A DNA stretch of 64,000 bases, taken from Pseudomonas sp. PSE14. Its GTDB lineage: Bacteria > Pseudomonadota > Gammaproteobacteria > Pseudomonadales > Pseudomonadaceae. This document shows, piece after piece, positions 52,902 to 61,491 of the stretch (position 1 is its first letter; each line of letters starts with the position of its first letter). The notes beneath the pieces are model-generated. The model did not search any database. It saw only the letters and a list, made by a program, of their open reading frames with translations, and was not told the origin of the DNA. The DNA lies in contig NZ_CP115669.1 in NCBI RefSeq assembly GCF_029203285.1, positions 3,534,001 to 3,598,000 on the forward strand. The letters run 5' to 3'. The position numbers were made by a program, and so were the translations under genes.

Positions 52902-53639
52902 ATGAGCAGTTCAGACCTTGCCGGAAAAGTCGGCGTTGTAACGGGTGGCCGCCAGGGGATAGGCCGGGCCTGCGTCGACGCCCTTGTCGCAGCGGGCGCC
53001 ACCGTCGTGGTGCTCGATCGTGGAACCGGGGAAGCGGTGCCGGGCGCAGCGCTGACCCTGGCGGTCGACGTGACCGACGCGGACGCCATCGCGGCCGCGT
53101 TCGCTCGCATCGATTCGGCCTTCGGCCGCCTGGATTTCGCCGTCAACAACGCCGGCATCGACATCGAGACGGAACCCGCCGTGGAATGGCGCGCCGAGCC
53201 GCTTGACCTGACCCTCGACGTGAACCTGAAGGGCGTTTACCACTGCATGAGACAGGAACTCTCCCTCATGCGGCGCCAGGGCGGCGGCTCCATCGTCAAT
53301 ATCGGCTCGGTGGCCGCGATCGTCGGCACGCCCACCCGGGCAGCCTACGCGGCGAGCAAGCACGGCGTCGTCGGGCTCACGCGCAGCGCGGCGCTGGAGT
53401 TCGGCAAGGACAACGTCCGCACCAACATCGTCTGTCCGGGCGGCACCCGGACCCAACTGCTGGAAAAGGTCATGACGGACAACCCCATGCTGCGCGAGCA
53501 CATTGCCGCGACCTGCCCGCTGGGTCGCCTGGCCGAACCTTCGGAGATCGCCGAAGCCGTGCTGTGGCTGGCCTCGCCGAAATCGAGCTACGTCAACGGT
53601 GCCGTGCTCCCTGTCGATGGTGGATATACCGCCGGCTGA
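52902..53639 (+). CDS. SDR-family dehydrogenase
   Basis: A 245-residue classical SDR. Cofactor loop TGGRQGIG (about 15-22), Asp39 (VLDRG) favouring NAD+, NNAG (about 83-86), catalytic Ser in NIGSVAA and Tyr-Lys in AAYAASKHG. It is 55 bases after the FAD dehydrogenase gene, on the same transcript. An alcohol dehydrogenase step beside the FAD dehydrogenase is likely. Confidence 0.9.
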   Translation: MSSSDLAGKVGVVTGGRQGIGRACVDALVAAGATVVVLDRGTGEAVPGAALTLAVDVTDADAIAAAFARIDSAFGRLDFAVNNAGIDIETEPAVEWRAEPLDLTLDVNLKGVYHCMRQELSLMRRQGGGSIVNIGSVAAIVGTPTRAAYAASKHGVVGLTRSAALEFGKDNVRTNIVCPGGTRTQLLEKVMTDNPMLREHIAATCPLGRLAEPSEIAEAVLWLASPKSSYVNGAVLPVDGGYTAG

Positions 53640-53776
53640 TCCGTCTCCAGGTGCTCTTCACGCGCCTGGAGGTTTGCTGCTGGCTGATACGCAGCCCGCG
53701 CGCCCCTCGCTGAATCGACACACTCCCCGCCCACCGACCCTCGTCGACAAGGAAAGGCTCCCCTGGAAACGCCAGC

Positions 53777-53793
53777 GGCCGGCAATGCCGGCC
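53777..53793. repeat. GC-rich hairpin between convergent operons
   Basis: GGCCGGC-AAT-GCCGGCC with CCAG/CTGG flanks (11 of 12 paired). No T run, so terminator function is uncertain, but it sits exactly between the two convergent operons. Confidence 0.6.
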
Positions 53794-53813
53794 ACTGGTT
53801 TCAGGTTGTCGCT

Positions 53814-54611
53814 TCAGTGCGTCCCGGCAGCCCCCGTGGCAGCGGCATAGACCTCGGCGAGCGACGGGTTGCGCCGCAGCGTCTGGCCACCGCTGACATG
53901 GATGACCTGGCCGGTAACGAAGCTGGACTCATCGCTCGCCAGCCAGAGGGCGGCATCGGCGACCTCTGCCGCAACACCGCTGCGCCCCAGCGGAATCTCG
54001 CGGTGGTAAAGCGCGGCGATGCCAGGATGCATCAGCCCGCCTCCCGACATCGGCGCATCCGCCACGCCCCCCGGCGCAATGGAATTGGCGCGGATGCCCT
54101 GGTGACCGAACTCATGGGCAATGCAGCGGATGACATGGTCGATACCCGCCTTGGTGCCCATGTAGGCGGCATGGTTGTCGAACATGATGCTGGCGGTCAC
54201 CGACGAAACCTGGATGATCGAGCCACCCTTCGGCATGTGCCGCAACAACGCCTGGAAATACTGGAAAGGCCCGGTGAACTGGACCGCATTCATCGTATCC
54301 AGGTCCTCCTGGCTGTGCTCCAGGAAAGGCTTCAGCAGCCCCCAGCCCGTCGCATTGACCCCGATATCGAGCCCGCCCAGGCGCTTCACACTCTGGGCAA
54401 CCAGCTCCGCCACCTCGCTCTGCGACCTGATATCGCAAGCCAGCCAGGCTACGCCCAGGTTGTCGGCAACGGCCGCCAGCGCATCGGGACGGCGCCCGGC
54501 CACCAGCACCCGCGCGCCCTGCTCGACATAACGCCGGGCGATGGCTTCGCCGATATTCCCCGGCGCGACGCCGAGCACCAGTGCCGCCTTATCTTGCAAT
54601 CGATTCGACAT
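53814..54611 (-). CDS. SDR-family dehydrogenase
   Basis: A 265-residue SDR with an unusual cofactor loop LVLGVAPGNIGEAIA (G-x4-G-x-I-G) that resembles enoyl-ACP-reductase-like SDRs, and an NATG instead of NNAG (about 84-87). Catalytic Ser in VSSVTAS and Tyr-Lys in AAYMGTKAG are present. The start MSNRLQDK is 9 bases after the VOC gene stop, on the same transcript. Substrate unknown. Confidence 0.88.
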   Translation of the reverse strand: MSNRLQDKAALVLGVAPGNIGEAIARRYVEQGARVLVAGRRPDALAAVADNLGVAWLACDIRSQSEVAELVAQSVKRLGGLDIGVNATGWGLLKPFLEHSQEDLDTMNAVQFTGPFQYFQALLRHMPKGGSIIQVSSVTASIMFDNHAAYMGTKAGIDHVIRCIAHEFGHQGIRANSIAPGGVADAPMSGGGLMHPGIAALYHREIPLGRSGVAAEVADAALWLASDESSFVTGQVIHVSGGQTLRRNPSLAEVYAAATGAAGTH

Positions 54612-54620
54612 GCCGAACTC

Positions 54621-55148
54621 TCACGCAGAAACGTCAATGACGTGAATGGGAGTGGCGCCGTCCCAGGCCCTGGCGGCTTCGATGCCCTGCGCGATCATCT
54701 CGCGCATGCCAATACCGTGGATGACCTCGTAGAGCACTCCGGGCTCCGCCTCGTTCTCGAAATAGGCAACGCGGGTCGAAGGGTTGCTCGCTTCGAACAC
54801 TACCCGTAGTCCCGTGGACGTCAGCCGCGCAATCGCCTGGTCAATGTCATCGACCACCCAGGCGATATGGTGCATACCCCGGAGCGCACGGCCCTGATCG
54901 TCCCGATAGGGCGATTTCGACGCATTGGTCGCCTGGATCAATTCGATCTGCATCCCGCCCTGATAACCGAGGCCGACATCCATGGTGACAGTCACGGGTT
55001 CACCGCGGTATTTCCCCTCCAGGGTCACGTTCCGAAAGACCGTCCATGGCCCCACACCGAAGTGCCGTTGCCAACGCCCGATGCTCTGTTCCAGGTCATC
55101 AACGAGATAGCCGATCTGGTCCATGGGACCGAGCCAAGCAGTACTCAT
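54621..55148 (-). CDS. VOC-family protein, glyoxalase_4/methylmalonyl-CoA epimerase-like
   Basis: A 175-residue vicinal-oxygen-chelate protein. Metal-ligand candidates are His/Asp in MDQIGYLVDDL (here His is replaced by Gln), Glu in MQIELIQ, His in MHHIAWVVDD and Glu in GVLYEVIHG. This pattern is found in the glyoxalase_4 family (epimerases, steroid-degradation accessory proteins). It heads a two-gene unit with the second SDR; two operator-like repeats lie upstream. Confidence 0.82.
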   Translation of the reverse strand: MSTAWLGPMDQIGYLVDDLEQSIGRWQRHFGVGPWTVFRNVTLEGKYRGEPVTVTMDVGLGYQGGMQIELIQATNASKSPYRDDQGRALRGMHHIAWVVDDIDQAIARLTSTGLRVVFEASNPSTRVAYFENEAEPGVLYEVIHGIGMREMIAQGIEAARAWDGATPIHVIDVSA

Positions 55149-55210
55149 GACAATTCCTTGCGAAGGTTCTCAGTGGGAAAAGAATCGCCGGCAGTTCATG
55201 GCGATCGCTA

Positions 55211-55270
55211 TGACACAAATAGAAATATTTGCGACACAGAGTTTGGCACATAATTTATATTTTGTGCCAA
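55211..55270. promoter_or_regulatory. Two operator-like inverted repeats before the VOC gene
   Basis: Repeat one (55211-55238) has ends TGACACAAAT and TTTGCGACACA; repeat two (55243-55270) has TTGGCACA and TGTGCCAA with an AT-rich centre. Both use the half-site TGNCACAAA seen at 50961-50986. Confidence 0.55.
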
Positions 55271-55340
55271 TTCTTACAGAAGCGACTCAAGGCGGAAGAA
55301 AGCGGTTTGTCCGAGGGGAAAATGAAATCTGCACACCATG

Positions 55341-55370
55341 AAAAAGGCCCGCACGGATGCGGGCCTTTTC
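55341..55370 (-). terminator. Terminator after phnX
   Basis: An 11-bp stem (AAAAGGCCCGC / GCGGGCCTTTT) with a 6-base loop; on the minus strand it lies 16 bases after the phnX stop. Confidence 0.9.
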
Positions 55371-55385
55371 GTGACTGACCGAAGA

Positions 55386-56213
55386 TCAGCTGCTCTGCGG
55401 CATTTCGCCCCGAGCCAGGCGGGCGTTGATGTCAGTGATCACCGCCGGCAGATCGGCGATGGTGTCGATCAGGTAGTGCGGGCGCGAGCCTTCGAATATC
55501 TGGCCGATGCGGCGGCGTTCCTGCTCCAGCTTGTCCGCCGGCAGCGCCTTGTACTGCTCATAGGTCAGACCCAGGGCGTTGCCCGAGCAGGTCAGCGCCA
55601 CGGTCCACATTCCGGCGCTGCGGCCTTCGAGGATGCCCGGCCAGGTGTCGTCGACCTTCACGCAAGCCGCCACATCGTTGATGCCCAGGGCGATCACGTT
55701 GGCCAGTGCCTGTGCCGGGTGCGGGCGGCCGTTGGGCACTTCGTCGGTGGCGACCACGTGGTCGGCGACGTAGCCGTTGGTCTTGGCCAGGGCCACCACC
55801 TTCTCCATCACCACCGCCGGGTAGCCGGAGCAGGAGCCGACCTTCAGGCCCTGCTTGCGCAGCGCGGCGATGGCGTCCAGCGCGCCGGGGATCAGCGCGG
55901 AATGCTCGGCGATCTTCTCGATCTGCAGCGGCATGAAGCGCTCGTAGATGGCGGTGACGTCGTCGTCGGTCGGCGCGCGGCCGAACTTGACCTTGTAGCG
56001 CTCGGCGATGGCGGGGATGTCGCACAGGGTGCGGATGTGGTCCCACTTGCCCATGCCCATCGGGCCGCGCGCTTCTTCCAGGCTGACCTGGACGCCGAAC
56101 TCGGCGAAGGCTTCGACGAAGATCTGGGTCGGGGCGAAGGAGCCGAAGTCGACCACGGTGCCGGCCCAATCGAGGATGACTGCTTGCAGTTGCTTGGGTT
56201 GTTCGTAGTTCAT
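55386..56213 (-). CDS. phnX: Phosphonoacetaldehyde hydrolase (phosphonatase)
   Basis: A 275-residue HAD-superfamily enzyme that cleaves phosphonoacetaldehyde to acetaldehyde and phosphate. Nucleophile Asp15 ([10 protein letters not shown]), Schiff-base Lys56 ([11 protein letters not shown]) and the Mg-binding KVDDTWPG are present. Close in pattern to P. aeruginosa PhnX. Lies 30 bases after phnW on the same strand: a two-gene operon for 2-aminoethylphosphonate. The ATG at 56213 gives MNYEQPKQ, as in the P. aeruginosa protein. Confidence 0.97.
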   Translation of the reverse strand: MNYEQPKQLQAVILDWAGTVVDFGSFAPTQIFVEAFAEFGVQVSLEEARGPMGMGKWDHIRTLCDIPAIAERYKVKFGRAPTDDDVTAIYERFMPLQIEKIAEHSALIPGALDAIAALRKQGLKVGSCSGYPAVVMEKVVALAKTNGYVADHVVATDEVPNGRPHPAQALANVIALGINDVAACVKVDDTWPGILEGRSAGMWTVALTCSGNALGLTYEQYKALPADKLEQERRRIGQIFEGSRPHYLIDTIADLPAVITDINARLARGEMPQSS

Positions 56214-56243
56214 GAGATTCAATCCTGTGGCAATCGGCCGGGG

Positions 56244-57359
56244 TCAGATTTCGAAGACTTCCATCTCTTTCAGGGTCTCGGCGATGGCCGCGACCGCTGC
56301 ACGCATGCCGCTGCCATCGACCTGGCCGATGCAGCCGACACGGAAGGTTTCCACCTGGGTCAGCTTGCCCGGATAGAGGATGAAGCCCTTCTCGCGCACC
56401 CGGTTGTAGAACTCGGTGAAGCTGTAGCGGGGATCACGCGGGGCATGGAAGGTGACAATGATCGGCGCCTGGATCTGCGCCGGCAGGAAGCTGCGGAAGC
56501 CCAGCTTGCCCATCTCCGCCAGCAGAGTCTGGCAGTTGTTTGCGTAGCGCTGATGACGGGCCGCGAGACCACCCTCCTCCTCGTACTGGCTCAGCGCTTC
56601 GTGCAGCGCGGCCACCACGTGGGTCGGCGGGGTGAAGCGCCACTGGCCGGTCTTGGCCATGTAGGCCTGCTGGTCCTGCAGGTCCATGGACAGCGAATGG
56701 CAGTTGCCGGCGCTGGCGTTCAGCGCGGTGGTGCGGGCGAAGACGAAGCCCATGCCCGGCACACCTTCCAGGCACTTGCCGGAGGCGGCGATCAGCGCGT
56801 CGAACGGGACGTTGCGGGCGTCAATATCCAGCGCCCCGAAGGAGCTCATGGCGTCGATAATCAGCCGCTTGCCGTGGGACTCGATGACCTTGGCGATGTC
56901 CTGCAACGGGTTGAGGATGCCGGTGCTGGTCTCGCAGTGGATCAGTGCGACGTGGGTGACGCTGGGGTCCGCGCTGAGCAGACGATCGACGTCGGCGGCG
57001 GTGGTCGGCACATCTTCTTCGGTTTCGAAGGTGCTGAACTCGCGGCCGATCACCTGGCAGATCTTCGCCAGGCGCTTGCCGTAGGCGCCGTTGATCAGCA
57101 CCAGCACCTTGCCGTCGCGCGGCACCAGGGTGCCAACGGCGGCCTCCACGGAGAAGGTGCCGCTGCCCTGCAGGGGCACGCAGGTGTGAGTCGCCTCACC
57201 GTGGATGATCGCCAGCAGGCGCTTGCAGACATCGGCGGTCAGGGCGTTGAAGTCGCTGTCCCAGGAGCCCCAGTCGACCATCATGGCGCGACGGGTGCGG
57301 GGGGACGTGGTCAGCGGACCGGGAGTCAGCAGGATGGGGGCTCGCTCGGCAGTGCTCAT
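56244..57359 (-). CDS. phnW: 2-aminoethylphosphonate:pyruvate transaminase
   Basis: A 371-residue class V PLP aminotransferase converting 2-aminoethylphosphonate and pyruvate to phosphonoacetaldehyde and alanine. PLP Asp169 (IDAMSSFG) and Schiff-base Lys195 (ASGKCLEG) are visible; [25 protein letters not shown] is the family N-terminal motif. The Met at 57359 is preferred over an earlier frame extension. Divergent from a LysR gene, as in P. aeruginosa. Confidence 0.97.
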   Translation of the reverse strand: MSTAERAPILLTPGPLTTSPRTRRAMMVDWGSWDSDFNALTADVCKRLLAIIHGEATHTCVPLQGSGTFSVEAAVGTLVPRDGKVLVLINGAYGKRLAKICQVIGREFSTFETEEDVPTTAADVDRLLSADPSVTHVALIHCETSTGILNPLQDIAKVIESHGKRLIIDAMSSFGALDIDARNVPFDALIAASGKCLEGVPGMGFVFARTTALNASAGNCHSLSMDLQDQQAYMAKTGQWRFTPPTHVVAALHEALSQYEEEGGLAARHQRYANNCQTLLAEMGKLGFRSFLPAQIQAPIIVTFHAPRDPRYSFTEFYNRVREKGFILYPGKLTQVETFRVGCIGQVDGSGMRAAVAAIAETLKEMEVFEI

Positions 57360-57456
57360 GCTCGATTCCTCTTTCTTGGGAACGTCGTCAGGGCGTAATT
57401 CGGTTGGGCCGAGCGTCATCGCTGCGGCCTGGGCATAACTTGCCGACACCCCTGAT

Positions 57457-57480
57457 ATCGTTCAAATTGTTTATCACGAT
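57457..57480. promoter_or_regulatory. Inverted repeat between phnW and its LysR
   Basis: ATCGT (57457-57461) and ACGAT (57476-57480) are reverse complements separated by 14 AT-rich bases; candidate LysR operator. Confidence 0.4.
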
Positions 57481-57507
57481 GCACCACATAAGCCGGACAT
57501 ATACCTC

Positions 57508-58368
57508 ATGAACCTCTTCCAGCTCCGCGCCTTCGACGCGGTCGCCCGCGAACGCAGTTTCACCCGCGCCGCAGAACGCCTGTTCATCAGCCAGCCCGCG
57601 GTGACCGGGCACGTCAAAGCCCTGGAGGAGCACTACCAGGTCAACCTGTTCCGCCGCACCGCACGAGGCGTGGAGCTGACCGAGGACGGCGTACGCCTGT
57701 CGGCCATCAGCCGCACCCTGTTCGCCCTGGAGGAAGAAGCCGAGGCCATGCTCGACGCCAGCCGCGAACTGGTGACCGGACGCATCGAAGTGGCCGCCGA
57801 CGGCCCACACCTGGTGATGCCGATGCTCGCTCGGCTGCGCGCACGCTACCCCGGCATCACCGTCAACCTGCGCCTGGGCAACGCCCAGGAGACTCTGGCT
57901 GCGCTGCTCGACGAGCACGTCGACATTGCCGTCCTCACCGAGGTCGAGGCGCGCACTGGCCTGTATCTGCGGGAGCTGGTGGAGTCGCATATCTGCGCAC
58001 TGGTGCCGGCAAGCCATCCCTGGAGCACCGGCATGGAAGAGCTGGCCCTGAGCGAGCTGGACCAGCAGATCATGGTGCTGCGCGAACCCGATTCCATCAC
58101 CCGCCGGACCTTCGATACGGCCTGTGCGGCGCGCTCGGTGCAACCGCGCGTCCTGCTCGAACTGGACAGTCGCGAAGCGGTTACCGAGGCGGTGGCGGCA
58201 GAGCTGGGGATCGGAATCGTATCGTCGATGGAGGTGAGCCCGGACCCACGGGTGAAAGCCATCCCCCTGGTCGGTGACGGACTACAGAACCGCCACGCCA
58301 TCGGCTGCCTGGAACGGCGCCGCGGGTTACGGGTGGTGAGTGCGTTTCTGGAGCTGGCGGAAGGTTGA
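57508..58368 (+). CDS. LysR-family regulator of phnWX
   Basis: A 286-residue LTTR with HTH at about 17-45 (RSFTRAAERLFISQPAVTGHVKALEEHYQ) and effector domain. It matches the position of the regulator beside phnWX in P. aeruginosa and so probably responds to 2-aminoethylphosphonate or phosphonoacetaldehyde. A two-hairpin repeat follows immediately after the gene, separating it from the second LysR. Confidence 0.88.
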   Translation: MNLFQLRAFDAVARERSFTRAAERLFISQPAVTGHVKALEEHYQVNLFRRTARGVELTEDGVRLSAISRTLFALEEEAEAMLDASRELVTGRIEVAADGPHLVMPMLARLRARYPGITVNLRLGNAQETLAALLDEHVDIAVLTEVEARTGLYLRELVESHICALVPASHPWSTGMEELALSELDQQIMVLREPDSITRRTFDTACAARSVQPRVLLELDSREAVTEAVAAELGIGIVSSMEVSPDPRVKAIPLVGDGLQNRHAIGCLERRRGLRVVSAFLELAEG

Positions 58369-58381
58369 GGCACGGCTGACC

Positions 58382-58509
58382 GTACGGCGTATGACGCTCC
58401 GCGTTATACGCCGTTTGACCTTGGTCCCCGCGCGCTCCGAGTTCAACCCCGGAGCCGCCAACTACGCACGGTGAGCCGGCGTACAACCGCGAACGGTTGT
58501 ACGCCCTAC
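58382..58509. repeat. Two-hairpin repeat element, copy 4 (inverted relative to copy 1)
   Basis: First hairpin GGCGTATGACGC-TCC-GCGTTATACGCC (one G-T pair), last hairpin GGCGTACAACCG-type ending CGCCCTAC. It supplies, on the minus strand, the TAG stop (58506-58508) of the LysR gene at 58506-59381. Confidence 0.93.
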
Positions 58510-59381
58510 GCTGGCAAATCCTCACGCACCAGGTCGAGAAAGGTCGCCACGATCCGCCGGGAGCTCTGCTCGCGCAGGCACACCAGGGTCTCGCTCATGT
58601 GTCGCTCGCAATCGATGATGGGCAGGGCGTGCACGCGGTTGTCCGAGCCGAACTCGGCGGCCGACACCACTCCGACGCCGATTCCCGCGACCACTGCCTC
58701 GCGCGCCGCCTCGCGTCCCTCCACCTCGATAGCGGCACGAATCCGCAGGCCGGCACTGCGCATCTCCTCTTCCAGGGTCTGGCGCGTGACGGAACCATGC
58801 TCGCGCAACACCAGCGGCGCATCGTCCAGATCAGCCAGGCGAATCGACTCGCGCCCCGCCCAGGGATGACTGTTGGCGACGAAAGCGACGATGGGATCGC
58901 GGCGCAGGGTGAAGGACACCAGGCGCTCGTCTTCCACGGCCCGCCCCAGCAATGCCAGGTCAGCGCGGTAGGCGAACAGTGCCTGCAGGGACTCGTCGGT
59001 GTTGCCGGTTTCTATGCGCACGCGGATGCCGGGATGCCGCTGGCAGAACGACGCCACCTGGGGCAGCAGGTGTACCGCCGCGTCCACCGCCAGCACCAGA
59101 CTGCCAGTCTGCAGGGCGCGGGACTCCTGTAGCAGCTCCTGCGCCTCGGCCTCGATGACGAACAGCCGCTGGGTCACCGCCAGCAGGCGCTCGCCCAGTT
59201 CCGTCAGGCGCACCGAGCGTTTGTTGCGATGGAACAGCAGCACCCCGTAGCGCTCTTCCAGCTTGCGGACCTGGTCGGACACCGCCGGCTGGGTCAGGAA
59301 CAGACGCTCGGCGGCACGGGTGAAACTGCCGTGCACGGCGACCGCATGGAACGCCTTGAGCTGGGCATGGGACACGGACAT
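58506..59381 (-). CDS. LysR-family regulator, probable control of the OPA transporter/amine oxidase unit
   Basis: A 291-residue LTTR (HTH about 19-48, GSFTRAAERLFLTQPAVSDQVRKLEERYG). Its first 60 residues resemble those of the phnWX regulator, so the two LysR genes are probably paralogues. It diverges from the OPA transporter across 340 bases. Its stop codon is taken from repeat copy 4. The start MSVSHAQL at 59381 is chosen because the longer version adds a polar, non-conserved stretch. Confidence 0.86.
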   Translation of the reverse strand: MSVSHAQLKAFHAVAVHGSFTRAAERLFLTQPAVSDQVRKLEERYGVLLFHRNKRSVRLTELGERLLAVTQRLFVIEAEAQELLQESRALQTGSLVLAVDAAVHLLPQVASFCQRHPGIRVRIETGNTDESLQALFAYRADLALLGRAVEDERLVSFTLRRDPIVAFVANSHPWAGRESIRLADLDDAPLVLREHGSVTRQTLEEEMRSAGLRIRAAIEVEGREAAREAVVAGIGVGVVSAAEFGSDNRVHALPIIDCERHMSETLVCLREQSSRRIVATFLDLVREDLPA

Positions 59382-59501
59382 CGCGGTGATCCTCGCAGGC
59401 GATTCTGACTGTTGCGCTCCACTCCGACAGAAAGCGACTTCCCGGTCACAGGGGAGGTTCGCCACCCTCTCACGCAGACTTACTACAAGGAAAACTTATT
59501 T

Positions 59502-59520
59502 TCGAAATTTGATAAATCGA
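59502..59520. promoter_or_regulatory. Candidate LysR site before the transporter
   Basis: TCGAAATTTGATAAATCGA is bounded by TCGA on each side with an AT-rich centre, in the gap between the divergent LysR and transporter genes. Confidence 0.4.
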
Positions 59521-59643
59521 TTTCAGTTATTTGTTCGGAATTGTTTCCATCCCTCCACCGTCACCCCATGGCAACGGCACCACGACAATTCCTGCGCTTC
59601 TGACCCGCACCGCAAGGACGGTGCGACGTGCTCCTTCTCTTGA

Positions 59644-59667
59644 AACAAGAACGACAAGAACAAGAAA
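59644..59667 (+). promoter_or_regulatory. Extended ARN-repeat leader (Hfq/Crc-like)
   Basis: Eight consecutive triplets, seven fitting ARN (AAC-AAG-AAC-GAC-AAG-AAC-AAG-AAA), 54 bases before the transporter start. ARN repeats are bound by the distal face of Hfq, and in Pseudomonas with Crc. Another run of A-A-C triplets (ACTACAACAACG) ends just before the RBS. Confidence 0.6.
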
Positions 59668-59721
59668 GGCGTTACCTCACTGACTGCCGGCACAGCACAA
59701 CTACAACAACGAGGTCGGAAC

Positions 59722-61077
59722 ATGCTTACCCCACAAGGCAACGCAACACCCCGCTCACCTCTGGCGTCGATCCAGCGCTGGCGCTGGCAGATCTTCGCCA
59801 TCACCTGGCTGGCCTACGCGGCCTTCTACTTCACCCGCAAAGCCTTTTCGGTAGCCAAGCTCGGCATTGCCGAAGACCCCAGTTTCCATCTCGACAAGGC
59901 CATGATGGCCAACCTCGACGCGACCTATCTCGCCGCCTATGCCGTCGGCCAGTTCACCTGGGGCGTGCTGGCCGATCGTTTCGGCCCGCGGGTGGTCGTG
60001 CTCGGCGGGCTGCTGATCTCAGCCGGCGCGGCAATCGTCATGGGCACCTGGGCGACGCTGCCGGTGTTCGCCACCTGCATGGTCGTCCAGGGCCTGGCGC
60101 AGTCCACCGGCTGGTCAGGGTTGTGCAAGAACATCGGGAGCTTCTTCGCCACCCATGAACGCGGCCGCATCCTCGGCCTGTGGAGCACCTGCTATGCCTT
60201 CGGCGGGCTGGTGGCCTCGCCGTTCGCCGGCTGGTGGGCCTACTCCATCTTCGGCACCTGGCACGCGGCGTTCTACTCCAGTGCCGCCGTGGTGGGCGGC
60301 GTGGCGTTGCTGTTCCTCCTGCTGCAACGCAATCGCCCGCAGGATGTCGGTCTGCCGCCCGTGGAAGACGAACCCGAAGCGGTTCGCTACGCCGGTTTCA
60401 AACCCGAGGGGCAGAACCCCGGCGTCGGCGAAACCCTGCGCCTTGTGCTGGGCAACCGTACCGTACTGACCCTCGGGCTGGCCTACTTCCTGCTCAAGCC
60501 GGCGCGCTACGCCATCCTCCTCTGGGGACCGGTGATCGTGTACGAACGCATGCCCGGCCTGGGCAAGGTTGGCGCGGCCATCCTGCCGACCTCCTTCGAG
60601 ATCGCCGGCCTGCTCGGTCCGATCCTGATCGGCCTGGCCTCGGACAAGCTCTTCGGCGCGCGGCGCATGCCGGCCTGCGTGATCAGCCTGATCGGCCTGA
60701 CCGCCTGCCTCGCACTGTTCGTCCCGGCCATGCAGACCGGCAGCAGCCTGCTGGTGTTCGGCCTGCTGTTCATGATGGGCCTGACCCTCTACGGACCGGA
60801 TTCGATGATCAGCGGCGCCGCCGCCATCGACTTCGGCACCGGCAAGGCCGCTGCCACCGCCGCTGGCTTCGTCAACGGTTGCGGCTCGGTCGGCGCGATC
60901 CTCGGCGGGCTGCTGCCGGGCTACTTCGATACCTACTCGGTGTTCATCGGCTTCACCGTTGCCGCCCTGGTGTCGGCCGGCATCCTGCTGCCGCACTGGA
61001 ACAGCCTGCCCGAAGGTACGGCGACCAACGCGCGCGTACCCAACCGCTCCGTCAAGGTGCGCATGGCGCGCTCCTGA
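59722..61077 (+). CDS. OPA-family (GlpT/UhpT-like) transporter, probable phosphonate importer
   Basis: A 451-residue 12-helix MFS protein of the organophosphate:phosphate antiporter group. LAYAAFYFTRKAFSVAKLGI (about 33-52) is the characteristic second segment of OPA carriers, and GFVNGCGSVGAILGG the late signature. It is followed by RidA and an FAD amine oxidase and sits 2.4 kb from phnWX. Uptake of 2-aminoethylphosphonate or an N-alkyl derivative is the best guess; sugar or glycerol phosphate is the alternative. Strong Hfq/Crc-like leader upstream. Confidence 0.85.
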   Translation: MLTPQGNATPRSPLASIQRWRWQIFAITWLAYAAFYFTRKAFSVAKLGIAEDPSFHLDKAMMANLDATYLAAYAVGQFTWGVLADRFGPRVVVLGGLLISAGAAIVMGTWATLPVFATCMVVQGLAQSTGWSGLCKNIGSFFATHERGRILGLWSTCYAFGGLVASPFAGWWAYSIFGTWHAAFYSSAAVVGGVALLFLLLQRNRPQDVGLPPVEDEPEAVRYAGFKPEGQNPGVGETLRLVLGNRTVLTLGLAYFLLKPARYAILLWGPVIVYERMPGLGKVGAAILPTSFEIAGLLGPILIGLASDKLFGARRMPACVISLIGLTACLALFVPAMQTGSSLLVFGLLFMMGLTLYGPDSMISGAAAIDFGTGKAAATAAGFVNGCGSVGAILGGLLPGYFDTYSVFIGFTVAALVSAGILLPHWNSLPEGTATNARVPNRSVKVRMARS

Positions 61078-61120
61078 TTCCCCGGCACAGGGAAGTGCCC
61101 CAGCCCTACAAGGTCACCCC

Positions 61121-61477
61121 ATGAACATAGAACGCTTTGGTGTGGTACAGCGCCGCGCCGAAATGGTCCTGCACGCCCACACCCTCTACATCGGTGGGCA
61201 GGTCGCCAGCGACACCAGCGCCGATATCGAAGGCCAGACCCTCGAGGTACTGCTCGGGATTGAACGACTGCTGGAAAGTGTCGGCGGCGACCGCACGCAT
61301 CTGCTGACGGTGCGCATCCTGCTGGCCCGCCGCGAGGACTACGCCGGGCTCAATCGCGTGTGGGACGCCTTCTTCCCCTTCGGCCACGCCCCGGCCCGCG
61401 CCTGCACCCTGGCAGAACTGATCGATCCGGCATGGCGCGTCGAGATGATCGCCACCGCCGCCCTGCCCAATCGCTGA
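61121..61477 (+). CDS. RidA/YjgF family enamine-imine deaminase
   Basis: A 118-residue Rid protein. The arginine that binds the carboxylate in active RidA is present in ARACTLAELI, and LYIGGQVASDTSADIEGQTLEVLLGIERLLESVG is the conserved N-terminal half. It hydrolyses reactive imines made by amine oxidases and transaminases. Here it precedes an FAD amine oxidase by 14 bases, which makes a direct partnership likely. Confidence 0.9.
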   Translation: MNIERFGVVQRRAEMVLHAHTLYIGGQVASDTSADIEGQTLEVLLGIERLLESVGGDRTHLLTVRILLARREDYAGLNRVWDAFFPFGHAPARACTLAELIDPAWRVEMIATAALPNR

Positions 61478-61491
61478 ACACGGAGAATCCC

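Noticed and set aside
55338-57398. Open frame of 686 codons opposite phnX-phnW
   Set aside because: It spans two real genes and their gap and has low-complexity composition; not a gene.
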